NCBI GenBank assembly: GCA_964580655.1
Contig: CAZOMR010000143.1
Span: 1-8,605, forward strand
Length of the DNA stretch: 8,605 nt
From: CAZOMR01 sp964580655
Lineage (GTDB): Bacteria > RBG-13-61-14 > CAZOMR01
Reading direction: 5' to 3'
Shown: positions 1 through 6,692 of the stretch, piece after piece
Layout: each line of letters begins with the position of its first letter
Numbering within the stretch: position 1 is the first letter of the stretch
Translations under genes and position numbers: made by a program
The notes under the pieces: model-generated
Told to the model about the DNA's origin: nothing
Seen by the model: only the letters and a program-made list of their open reading frames with translations
Database searches by the model: none

Positions 1-8
1 AGAGACCC

Positions 9-33
9 TAAACATCCTCCTAAGAGGTGTTTA
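9..33. other. Bulged hairpin upstream of the esterase promoter
   Basis: Bases 9-14 (TAAACA) and 16-19 (CCTC) pair with 24-27 (GAGG) and 28-33 (TGTTTA), giving ten base pairs with one bulged T at 15 and a CTAA loop at 20-23. No T-run follows on either strand, so it is not a textbook intrinsic terminator. It could end an upstream gene, be an operator lying ahead of the promoter at 59-87, or be chance. The pairing is seen directly; its function is unknown. Confidence 0.35.
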
Positions 34-58
34 CCATGTGTTGAACCTGTACACACCC

Positions 59-87
59 TTGAGCTATCACCTGGAATTTTCTATAAT
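59..87 (+). promoter_or_regulatory. Sigma-70-like promoter for the lipoprotein esterase
   Basis: A perfect TATAAT at 82-87 lies 17 bp downstream of TTGAGC at 59-64 (four of six matches to TTGACA). Transcription should start near base 94, leaving a leader of about 45 nt before the ATG at 140. The SD GGAGG at 129-133 lies 6 nt before that ATG. No comparable promoter is seen between the esterase and the oxidoreductase, so this may be the only visible promoter for the downstream plus-strand genes. Confidence 0.65.
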
Positions 88-139
88 GATAAAGGGCAAA
101 TCTGATGGGCAATAGACTTTTTTTGAATGGAGGCAGGTT

Positions 140-1126
140 ATGAAGATCGTTGACGATTGCAGGCGAGGGATGGCGATGCCTTTCAGGCAGGGATGGGTTG
201 CCTCGGCACTCCTTCTAGCCCTCATCCTGTTTCTGTTTTCCTGTGCAGGGCGTAAGCCTCCGGAGCCTCTGCATGGTCCGCATGAGGATTACGGCGCGCG
301 TGCGGATATAGTGATCCATGATGTGCCTTATGCCCAGGGGGTCCGAGGGGATAAGAAGCTCAAGCTTGACATCTACTCCAATCCCCATGATGGGCTTTGG
401 CCGGTTGCGGTCATGATTCATGGTGGGTCATGGATAGAGGGTGACAAGAGCATGGACAACAAGATTTATATCAGCCAGGTCTTGACTAATAACGGCTATG
501 TGGTATTCAATGTGAACTATCGCCTGGTGCCGGAGGTATGGATGAAAAAGCAGACAGAGGATGTGATGGCCGCGGTGATCTGGGTAAAGGAACACGCCAC
601 TGAATATGGAGGGGACCCCGATCGTTTTGGGGTAATCGGCGGTTCTGCTGGAGGCCACCTGGCCGCACTCGTGGCATGGGCAAGCGATGATCCATATTTT
701 GAACCAACAGGATGTAAGGGGATCAAGCTGGATTCAGATGTGGATGTGGCCGCACTCTATTACCCGGTCCTGGACCTTGACCGGACCCTGAAAGAGGTAA
801 CCTCGGTCTTCGCCCCCTTTGTCCGGCTGGTCCTGACAGGAAAGGTGGGAAAGCAATACCAGCACGCGCTTCAGCACCTGTCGCCCAGTTATCATGTGGC
901 TACCCCCCTCCCGCCTACGATTTTTCTGACTGGAGATGCCGACTCCCTGAAGCTCTACCCCCAGTCGGTTGAATACAAACGGAATTTAGAGGAGCTTGGC
1001 GTGGATGCCCGACTCTTCACTGCTCACGGCAAGGACCACGCATTCACCTGGCAGTATTGGGAGCCGGAGAGCGTGGCATCTGCTCAAGCAATAGTAGAAT
1101 TCTTTGACAAATACCTCAAGAATTGA
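140..1126 (+). CDS. Lipoprotein alpha/beta-hydrolase (carboxylesterase / BD-FAE-like)
   Basis: Predicted serine esterase of the alpha/beta-hydrolase fold, hydrolysing a carboxylic ester of unknown identity. The ATG at 140 is chosen because GGAGG (129-133) precedes it by 6 nt. Residues 17-34 form a hydrophobic stretch after basic residues and end in L-F-S-C (Cys35), a near-lipobox; the Phe at -2 is unusual, but the pattern argues for a lipid-anchored protein outside the cytoplasmic membrane. HGGSW at 94-98 is the oxyanion-hole motif. G-G-S-A-G-G at 167-172 is the nucleophile elbow, with Ser169. Asp266 or Asp268 in the LTGDAD segment is the likely acid, and His300 in KDHAF the likely base. The triad order and length (328 aa) fit the BD-FAE/esterase-lipase group, which includes kynurenine-formamidase-like enzymes. 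The oxidoreductase begins 94 bp downstream on the same strand with no obvious promoter between, so co-transcription is possible. The substrate cannot be read from the sequence. Confidence 0.88.
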   Translation: MKIVDDCRRGMAMPFRQGWVASALLLALILFLFSCAGRKPPEPLHGPHEDYGARADIVIHDVPYAQGVRGDKKLKLDIYSNPHDGLWPVAVMIHGGSWIEGDKSMDNKIYISQVLTNNGYVVFNVNYRLVPEVWMKKQTEDVMAAVIWVKEHATEYGGDPDRFGVIGGSAGGHLAALVAWASDDPYFEPTGCKGIKLDSDVDVAALYYPVLDLDRTLKEVTSVFAPFVRLVLTGKVGKQYQHALQHLSPSYHVATPLPPTIFLTGDADSLKLYPQSVEYKRNLEELGVDARLFTAHGKDHAFTWQYWEPESVASAQAIVEFFDKYLKN

Positions 1127-1207
1127 GGAATTCCTGTCAGGCCAGATGATAGCGTCTTGTTAATCTCTGGTAGAGCCAGAAGCGGGAGAGGGATGGGGGC
1201 TTTTATC

Positions 1208-1223
1208 AAGGAGGTGTAAGTTG
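1208..1223 (+). promoter_or_regulatory. Strong SD that fixes a TTG start for the oxidoreductase
   Basis: AAGGAGGT at 1208-1215 sits 5 nt before TTG at 1221. The next in-frame ATG is at 1236, 20 nt from this SD, which is too far. Starting at TTG also keeps the segment before GKILKVDLSSG that AOR-family proteins normally carry (an aromatic/glycine lead into MGKIL). The upstream base context thus decides a non-ATG start. Confidence 0.8.
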
Positions 1224-3221
1224 GACAAGGGATACATGGGCAAAATCCTGAAGGTGGACCTCTCCAGCGGGTCCATTGAGGAAGAGGTAATCCCGGATCA
1301 GATTTACGAGGATGTCTTGTCCGGTGCGGGTCTTGCGATTAGACTGCTTTATGAGCGCATTCCCAAAGACGCAGACCCGATGGGCCCGGACAACATCCTG
1401 GGCCTTGTCACAGGTCTTCTCACCGGCACCGGCGCAATGATGATGGGGCGATGGATGGCGGTGGGCAAGTCCCCGCTTACAGGCGGCTGGGGAGAGGCTA
1501 ATGCAGGAGGGAACTTTGCCCCTGGGATCAAGAAATGCGGCTACGACGGCATATTCTTCAGGGGCATCTCGGAGAAGCCGGTATATCTCAAGGTGATGCA
1601 CGGCAAGGCGGAGTTGGCTGACGCATCGCACCTGTGGGGCAAGGATGTGGTTGAGACCGAAGAGCTTATCAAGAAGGAATTAGGGCAAAGGTATAAGAAT
1701 GTGCGCGTGGTATGCATAGGCCCGGCCGGAGAGAACAAGTCCTTGATCTCAGGCATTGTGAACGATGGTGCCCGGATAGCGGCCCGCTCAGGACTAGGCG
1801 CTGTAATGGGGGGCAAGAGGCTCAAGGCCGTGGCGCTTGTGGGAAACCGCCAGATAACCTCTAAAAATACTGAAGAGATCAAGCGGCTGAGCAAGAGATT
1901 TGCCAAGTGGATAATGGCTGGTGACAGCGCTCAGAAACTATTACCAGCCAGGGTGCTGAATGTAATGGGCCGGTTCTTGAGGGTCTCGCCGGTAGGATTC
2001 GCGTCCCCGGGTGAGTTTGCCAAGCTTGCCTTCCGCGCCTTCGGCACAATCGTCACCAATGTCATGTCAAGCGAGAATGGCGACTCGCCGGTGAAAAACT
2101 GGAAGGGCGCAGGATTCAAGGATTTTCCCATCTCCACCCACGCGAATAAGCTCAATCCAGGTATTGTGGTTAAAAATGAGCGTAGAAAATACCACTGCTA
2201 TTCCTGTCCCCTGGGCTGTGGCGGAATAATGGACCTTGATGGCAAGACCCGCTATGACCTCAAGGAAACCCATAAGCCCGAGTACGAGACCATGTGCGCT
2301 TTCGGATCTTTGATACTCAATAATGACCTGGACAGCGTCTACCTTATAAATGATATGCTCAACCGGGCCGGTATGGATGTTATATCAGCAGGATCTACCG
2401 TGGCCTTTGCAATGGAGTGCTTTGAGCAGGGCATTATAACCCAACAAGACCTGGGAGACATGGACCTGAAATGGGGCAATGCAGATGCGGTAATCGAGTT
2501 ATTGCAGAAGATGATCTTTCGCGAGGGCATTGGAGATGTTCTGGCCGATGGCGTAAAAAAGGCGGCCGAGCGGCTCGGCAAAGGCTCTGACAGCTTTGCT
2601 ATTCACGCCGGAGGCCAGGAGTTGCCCATGCATGACAGCCGCAACGATCCGGGATGGGGTGTTTGCTACTCCATGGAGCCTACACCCGCACGGCACACAA
2701 ATTACAGTTACCAGTTCATCGAGCTTTATGCCATGCACAGGGTGTTCAAGGGCCTGCCGACTCCACCAGCGGTTTTCACCCGCGAAAGCAGAAACAGTGC
2801 AGAGGGGAAGGAATTCCTGCTCAGTGCCGCGAGCAAGTATTGTCAAATCTGCAATGGCGCGGGCGGTTGCTTCTTCGGCCTGCAGATGGCTGGCAACCTG
2901 CCGATTATACAATACCTGAATGCGGCCACTGGCTGGAACAAAACCCCTGAGCAATACCTGGAGATAGGGGAGCGCATTCAGCATCTGCGCCAGGCGTTTA
3001 ATGTCAAGCACGGTAAGCTGGCTGGCAGGGACTTCAAACTGAATCCACGGGCCGCTGGCGAGCCGCCGCTTGAGTATGGGCCCCTGAAGGGTGTCCGCGT
3101 CCCGATTTCTGAGCTCAACCGCAACTTCGCACGCGCAATGGGCTGGGACGAGTTGGGCAAACCTCTCAAGGACAGGCTCATCGAGATCGGCCTTTCGGAT
3201 GTTGCCGAGGAACTGTATTAA
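1221..3221 (+). CDS. Tungsten-containing aldehyde:ferredoxin oxidoreductase family protein (AorB-like)
   Basis: AOR-family enzyme: a bis-pterin tungsten (or molybdenum) cofactor and one [4Fe-4S] cluster oxidise an aldehyde to the acid, reducing ferredoxin; the reverse is possible at low potential. It has no signal peptide, so it is cytoplasmic. The N-terminal domain (about 1-210) has the family block GRW (76-78), SPLTGGWGEANAGG (84-97) and CGYDGIFFRG (106-115); Arg77 should match the cofactor-contacting Arg of Pyrococcus AOR. Cluster cysteines are C326, C329 and C333, plus a distal Cys that I align with C550. The two pterin motifs DxxGLD and DxxGLC appear as NRAGMD (381-386) and NGAGGC (545-550). 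HKPEYET (351-357) is the usual acidic active-site block, and Arg491-His492 may hold the catalytic His. At 666 aa it exceeds the 605 aa of Pyrococcus AOR, partly through a basic segment near 220-275. C541 and C544 are additional cysteines. The polyferredoxin starts 36 nt downstream with its own SD, indicating an operon. Family call certain; substrate unknown. Confidence 0.95.
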   Translation: MDKGYMGKILKVDLSSGSIEEEVIPDQIYEDVLSGAGLAIRLLYERIPKDADPMGPDNILGLVTGLLTGTGAMMMGRWMAVGKSPLTGGWGEANAGGNFAPGIKKCGYDGIFFRGISEKPVYLKVMHGKAELADASHLWGKDVVETEELIKKELGQRYKNVRVVCIGPAGENKSLISGIVNDGARIAARSGLGAVMGGKRLKAVALVGNRQITSKNTEEIKRLSKRFAKWIMAGDSAQKLLPARVLNVMGRFLRVSPVGFASPGEFAKLAFRAFGTIVTNVMSSENGDSPVKNWKGAGFKDFPISTHANKLNPGIVVKNERRKYHCYSCPLGCGGIMDLDGKTRYDLKETHKPEYETMCAFGSLILNNDLDSVYLINDMLNRAGMDVISAGSTVAFAMECFEQGIITQQDLGDMDLKWGNADAVIELLQKMIFREGIGDVLADGVKKAAERLGKGSDSFAIHAGGQELPMHDSRNDPGWGVCYSMEPTPARHTNYSYQFIELYAMHRVFKGLPTPPAVFTRESRNSAEGKEFLLSAASKYCQICNGAGGCFFGLQMAGNLPIIQYLNAATGWNKTPEQYLEIGERIQHLRQAFNVKHGKLAGRDFKLNPRAAGEPPLEYGPLKGVRVPISELNRNFARAMGWDELGKPLKDRLIEIGLSDVAEELY

Positions 3222-3257
3222 TGATTCGGGTCTGATCCCGGAGTTGGAGGTCAAGGC

Positions 3258-3671
3258 ATGTCTTATACCATAAACGAGAAGTGTAATGGCTGTGCGGCCT
3301 GCACAAAGTTTTGTCCGGTCGCCGCGATAAGCGGGGACAAAAAAAGCCTTCACAGGATAGACCCTGAATTGTGCATTGAATGCGGGACCTGCGGCAGGGT
3401 CTGTCCCGAGGACGCTGTCCTGGACGAGCGCGGGCAGGTCTGCGAGAAACTGAAGAGGTCCCAGTGGCCCAAGCCGACTTTTCTTGAGGGTTGCGTGGCC
3501 TGCACCGTGTGCGTCGAGACCTGTCCTTTCGCATGTATTGACATCGCTGACCCCGAGCCGGGCCAGGATAAACACTCCCACTCGTATCTGAAGAATGGAA
3601 AATCCTGCGTAGGATGCGGGATGTGCGAGAGCGCCTGTCCGATAGGGGTTATCGTGATGAAGACTCCCTAG
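3258..3671 (+). CDS. Four-cluster [4Fe-4S] polyferredoxin, electron-transfer partner of the oxidoreductase (AorA-like)
   Basis: Soluble 137-residue electron carrier with four complete CxxCxxCxxxCP motifs: C9/12/15/19, C39/42/45/49, C79/82/85/89 and C117/120/123/127. The motifs form two pairs, so each last Cys probably ligates the partner cluster (I with II, III with IV), as in tandem bacterial ferredoxin folds; that pairing is inferred. A charged linker of about 30 residues (50-78, with an unpaired C62) joins the halves. C93 is a second extra Cys. GGAGGT at 3246-3251 lies 6 nt before the ATG. Position directly after the W-subunit gene matches the AOR/polyferredoxin pairs of Aromatoleum-type AOR, where the four-cluster AorA relays electrons; here the order is catalytic subunit first. 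No flavin subunit gene follows, so the final acceptor is unknown. It could alternatively serve the radical SAM protein downstream as reductant. Confidence 0.93.
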   Translation: MSYTINEKCNGCAACTKFCPVAAISGDKKSLHRIDPELCIECGTCGRVCPEDAVLDERGQVCEKLKRSQWPKPTFLEGCVACTVCVETCPFACIDIADPEPGQDKHSHSYLKNGKSCVGCGMCESACPIGVIVMKTP

Positions 3672-3716
3672 CATCATCAACTTTGAGATGTCGTGTTCAG
3701 CAAGATGATATTTTGT

Positions 3717-3746
3717 GCGAGTAAATTCACTCGCGACTAAAGTCGC
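3717..3746. repeat. Double palindrome, REP-like intergenic element
   Basis: Two hairpins abut and share two bases. GCGAGT (3717-3722) pairs with ACTCGC (3729-3734) around AAATTC. GCGACT (3733-3738) pairs with AGTCGC (3741-3746) around AA. The GCGA..TCGC core resembles short palindromes that recur in intergenic regions of many bacterial genomes, but whether it recurs in this genome cannot be seen here. No T-run follows, so an ordinary intrinsic terminator is unlikely. It lies between the ferredoxin stop (3671) and the radical SAM start, and could modulate mRNA stability or read-through between them. Confidence 0.55.
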
Positions 3747-3764
3747 TTGAGGCAGGATCATAGG

Positions 3765-5126
3765 ATGAGAATATTACTCTGCTCCCCTCCGCTCGAGAAC
3801 ATTGCTACAATAGGCGAGCCCGATCATATCCGGATCTGCCCTCATCTTGGACTGTATCTACTTACCGCAGTCCTTGAGGAGTGCGGGCATCAGGTGCGCC
3901 TTGTTGATCCCGTGGACTTCGAGTCGGCTTTCGGGTCTACCGAGTCCATTACCGCTTCGGTATCCGACATAGATGTTATCGGGGTCTCGGTCAACTCGTG
4001 CACCTGGCAAAAGGCTCGGGAGTTACTACTGGCCCTGGATGCCCTGGACTCTCGACCGGTGACCGTGCTCGGTGGACCTCACGCATCCATTCTTGACGAG
4101 CATATCCTGCGCACCGCTCCCGTGGATTACGCGGTCAGGGGCGAAGGAGAGCGGAGCTTTCCCATGCTGATTGACAGCCTGTCCCGGGGTCGGGACATGT
4201 CAAAGATACCCGGCATCAGCTACCTCAAAGATGAACAACTGGTCCGCAATCCCCCTGGCCCGCTATTATCAGAGGAGGAGCTTGCTGAACTTCCCCTGCC
4301 CCGGTTCGAGCTTATGCCTGATGGTTACTACGATCTCATTCCAGTCGAGTCCTCACGCGGCTGTTATCACGCCTGCATCTTTTGCAGTATAATCTACCGC
4401 CGCAACTGGAGGGGGATCAGCCCGGAAGCCCTTGCTTCCCGACTCTCCCGGCAGGAGCACCTCTTGCCCAGGACCAGACACCAGTCTTTCTTCATAGTTG
4501 ATGACTGCTTTACTGCGGAGCACGATAGAATGCGACGGATCGCGGACGAACTATCCGGTCTCCAACACCAGCTCATCTTCGAGGCCCGGATTACCGACCT
4601 GATCGCAAAAGGCATGATGGACACGATCACATCCTTGCCGGTCAGGGTGATAGAGATGGGAGTTGAATGCGGGTACGACGAAGGCCTGGCCAGGGTGGGC
4701 AAGAAGCTCACGCTGGCGCAAGTAGCGGAGGCGGCTGAGATCATCAAACAGCATGACCTTGGAGACCGATCCCGGTTCTGCTTCATCATCGGACTCCCCT
4801 GGGAAACGAAAAAAGAGGTCTTCAAGACCCTTGAGTACGCTTTCAAGCTGACCGGGCGCCTTGGTGCAAGGCTGGTAGCGAGCTGGCTCACACTCTATCC
4901 GGGGTCCATCATCTGGCGCAAGCGTCAGGAATGGGGGATTGACATCAATGAAGCCGACTATGACAATTATAAATGGTGGAGGGCAAAGGATGTATTCATA
5001 AGGTCTCATCCAGGACTGGATGCAGAAAAGGACATGGAGGAGATATTCGCATACGCGCAGATGCTCATGAAGCTTTTTCCAAATATAATCCATGACGGCT
5101 TTTTCAGATACATTCCTCTGGATTAA
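3765..5126 (+). CDS. B12-binding-type radical SAM protein, function unknown
   Basis: Radical SAM enzyme with an N-terminal cobalamin-binding-type domain; the substrate is not identifiable. The start is taken at ATG 3765 (453 aa), because the coding sequence from there opens with MRILLCSPP, a typical first strand, and the purine-rich GAGGCAGG at 3749-3756 can act as SD. A TTG at 3747 is in frame but has no SD and lies against a palindrome. Residues 1-135 show the Rossmann-like B12 domain, with GGPHAS at 103-108 and RGEGE at 125-129. No DxHxxG is seen, so cobalamin would bind without the His ligand, if at all, as in many BchE-like proteins. The radical SAM core begins with R-G-C-Y-H-A-C-I-F-C: Cys200, Cys204 and Cys207 bind the [4Fe-4S]-SAM cluster. 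EMGVE (297-301) and GLPWET (343-348) fit later core strands. Related families do methylations, ring closures and rearrangements. It follows the polyferredoxin by 93 bp; the link to the AOR pair is positional only. TTGAGA (3683-3688) with GATATT (3707-3712) is a weak possible promoter of its own. Confidence 0.88.
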   Translation: MRILLCSPPLENIATIGEPDHIRICPHLGLYLLTAVLEECGHQVRLVDPVDFESAFGSTESITASVSDIDVIGVSVNSCTWQKARELLLALDALDSRPVTVLGGPHASILDEHILRTAPVDYAVRGEGERSFPMLIDSLSRGRDMSKIPGISYLKDEQLVRNPPGPLLSEEELAELPLPRFELMPDGYYDLIPVESSRGCYHACIFCSIIYRRNWRGISPEALASRLSRQEHLLPRTRHQSFFIVDDCFTAEHDRMRRIADELSGLQHQLIFEARITDLIAKGMMDTITSLPVRVIEMGVECGYDEGLARVGKKLTLAQVAEAAEIIKQHDLGDRSRFCFIIGLPWETKKEVFKTLEYAFKLTGRLGARLVASWLTLYPGSIIWRKRQEWGIDINEADYDNYKWWRAKDVFIRSHPGLDAEKDMEEIFAYAQMLMKLFPNIIHDGFFRYIPLD

Positions 5127-5131
5127 TCAAG

Positions 5132-5161
5132 ACCCGGGAGCGTGCCGGGTTAAAAATTTTT
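5132..5161 (+). terminator. Possible intrinsic terminator of the radical SAM gene
   Basis: ACCCGG (5132-5137) pairs perfectly with CCGGGT (5145-5150) around a 7-nt loop, and TAAAAATTTTT follows (5151-5161). The T-run is displaced six bases from the stem by A residues, which weakens the case, but the site lies five bases after the stop codon, where termination is expected between converging genes. CCCGGGAGC (5133-5141) can alternatively pair with GCTCCCCGGG (5168-5177) across the A/T tract, so the region could act in both directions. Confidence 0.4.
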
Positions 5162-5182
5162 CGACAGGCTCCCCGGGACTCC

Positions 5183-6679
5183 TTAATTCACCCTTTTCCA
5201 GATGGGGGTTGGAATTTTTGCCGCGGCCTTGCCCAGGACCACGGGCTCTATTCCAGCCAGTTCGCTGAAGATGACCAGGGAGCGGAGATGATCCCCGTCC
5301 ACGGCCATGATGTGATTGCAGGGAAATGTGTCTTTGAACTCGGGAAAGGAGCACTCAAGCCGCGCGTGCACATGGGGCCAAGTCGGGTCTGTCTGCGCAT
5401 TGAGTTTCCTGCGCTTTTCCGCAGGAAGGCCCACGGCTTTTCCGGGCACGATGACCATGAAGGGCTTATCGTCCCATAGACCGAGCCGGGCAAAGGTGAG
5501 GTTACCGGGTGCGGCGTCAAATTCCACTGAAGCTCCGCCAGCCTTGAAGTAGAACTCAAGCGCTGGATGGAATGTTATCTTCTGGAAGTTCTTCTTTGGA
5601 TCAAAACTCCGCGTGGCATACCAGGATGCGTGGTTTCCGGAGTTGCATAAGTCCCAGAGGTCCAGTTTGGGATGATAGAGTCGGACATCCATGAACAGGG
5701 TTGGAAGGCCTCCGGAGATATATTTCATGGCCTGCATGGTAACCGCGGCATACGCGTCGGCCTCTGTGGCGCAGACTGTTGGCTCCTTGGGTCCGTTCCA
5801 GTCATAGGGATCATTCATGAGCATCTCCGGGACATCCCCGAGGCATACATGTTCTGTGAGTTCACGCTGGCCTTTCAACCCGCAGAAGTCAAACCCGTTT
5901 TCGAGGTTGACCCTGCTCATGGCAATATAAAGTCGGACCTGCGTCTCCAGTGTCTTCCGTGAAAGGACACGGCCGTCGTAGCGAAGCCTTTTTCCGAGAA
6001 GCTTCTCGAACCATTGACGGCCCTTGTGAACCTCTTTGTCATCTATCTTCTCCATGGCCTTGACCAGCCAGAGCTGGTCAATCTGGTAAGTGGTGGTCCC
6101 GAGAGACTTGAGCGCAGGAACAAGATGAAAGAAGCCGGTCTCCATGCCCATGGAGTGGCCGCCGTAAAGTCCAAAGACCTCGTTGCGCATCGTGGTAAGG
6201 GCCAGGGCGGCCCTGAGCCATTCCTTGACCTCTTTTTGCGTCTTGCGATCATCCATGTCCCCGATGATACGGTGGGTGCGGATGCCAGCCTGGCGAATTG
6301 CCCCGTCCGTGGCGAGCAAGCCCACGTTTCCGGGGAACTTGCCGTTGTTGTTGGAAAGGCTCAACACGGGAACATCCCTGCCAACGCTGTTGAGGAAAGG
6401 CCATACGAGAAAGGGGAAATTCCATACATTGTAGCACATAACGAGAATGCGACAGCCGGCCCGGCGGAGCTCCTCGCCGACCTCCTGGCCCTTTCTTACA
6501 GAGGTGATGATCTCTGACCCGACCACAACCTCCGGCACAGTGCCGTCAACATTCTTCAGGAGCTTGCGGATCAGCCTGGCCCAGGCCTGGACAACAGCCA
6601 TGTTCTCAGGGTTATTCTCCTTCCACACATGCGGCCGCTCGTCATTGAGCATGGCAATACCAATTTTTGTAGAGCGCAT
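5183..6679 (-). CDS. L-fucose isomerase-family sugar isomerase (FucI-like)
   Basis: Predicted metal-dependent aldose-ketose isomerase of the L-fucose/D-arabinose isomerase family; cytoplasmic, no signal peptide. The family block NDPYDWNGPKEPTVCATE (289-306) corresponds to the E. coli FucI segment ending in catalytic Glu337. LFMDVR (328-333) corresponds to FADVR with catalytic Asp361; spacing from Glu306 to Asp331 is 25 residues against 24 in E. coli. His456 in PCNHIMAVDGD is the likely third metal ligand (His528 in E. coli). FGLYGGHSMGMETG (169-182) is another family signature, in the second N-terminal domain. The protein is 498 residues against 591 for E. coli FucI, with the deficit spread over both halves, as if it belongs to a shorter subfamily rather than being truncated. 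AAGGAGG (6692-6686) lies 6 nt before the ATG and overlaps the stop of a 34-codon ORF. No kinase, aldolase or transporter is nearby, so fucose itself is not established as substrate. Confidence 0.85.
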   Translation of the reverse strand: MRSTKIGIAMLNDERPHVWKENNPENMAVVQAWARLIRKLLKNVDGTVPEVVVGSEIITSVRKGQEVGEELRRAGCRILVMCYNVWNFPFLVWPFLNSVGRDVPVLSLSNNNGKFPGNVGLLATDGAIRQAGIRTHRIIGDMDDRKTQKEVKEWLRAALALTTMRNEVFGLYGGHSMGMETGFFHLVPALKSLGTTTYQIDQLWLVKAMEKIDDKEVHKGRQWFEKLLGKRLRYDGRVLSRKTLETQVRLYIAMSRVNLENGFDFCGLKGQRELTEHVCLGDVPEMLMNDPYDWNGPKEPTVCATEADAYAAVTMQAMKYISGGLPTLFMDVRLYHPKLDLWDLCNSGNHASWYATRSFDPKKNFQKITFHPALEFYFKAGGASVEFDAAPGNLTFARLGLWDDKPFMVIVPGKAVGLPAEKRRKLNAQTDPTWPHVHARLECSFPEFKDTFPCNHIMAVDGDHLRSLVIFSELAGIEPVVLGKAAAKIPTPIWKRVN

Positions 6680-6685
6680 CTTCGG

Positions 6686-6692
6686 CCTCCTT
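6686..6692 (-). promoter_or_regulatory. SD of the isomerase gene overlapping the upstream stop codon
   Basis: On the minus strand AAGGAGG at 6692-6686 is a near-perfect SD, 6 nt before the ATG at 6679. Its first A is the last base of the TAA (6694-6692) that closes the 34-codon ORF. A ribosome finishing that ORF stops on the isomerase SD, the standard arrangement for translational coupling. Confidence 0.75.

Noticed and set aside
37..55. TGTGT/ACACA inverted repeat before the esterase -35 element as an operator
   Set aside because: Short arms in simple-sequence context; not distinguishable from chance.
1141..1180. Alternative hairpins using CCAGA (1142-1146 or 1176-1180) with TCTGG (1166-1170) upstream of the oxidoreductase
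   Set aside because: Stems are only five base pairs and no riboswitch-like conserved core or terminator is seen.
2499..3761. 420-codon open frame on the minus strand opposite the oxidoreductase and ferredoxin
   Set aside because: It is antisense to two genes with unmistakable motifs, its own translation has no recognisable domain, and it arises from codon bias of the plus-strand genes.
3747..3764. In-frame TTG start giving a radical SAM protein six residues longer
   Set aside because: No SD precedes it and it directly follows a palindrome; the ATG at 3765 begins at the expected first strand of the B12 domain.
6014..6517. 167-codon plus-strand open frame inside the isomerase gene
   Set aside because: Antisense to conserved isomerase sequence, with no domain pattern and no SD or promoter seen.
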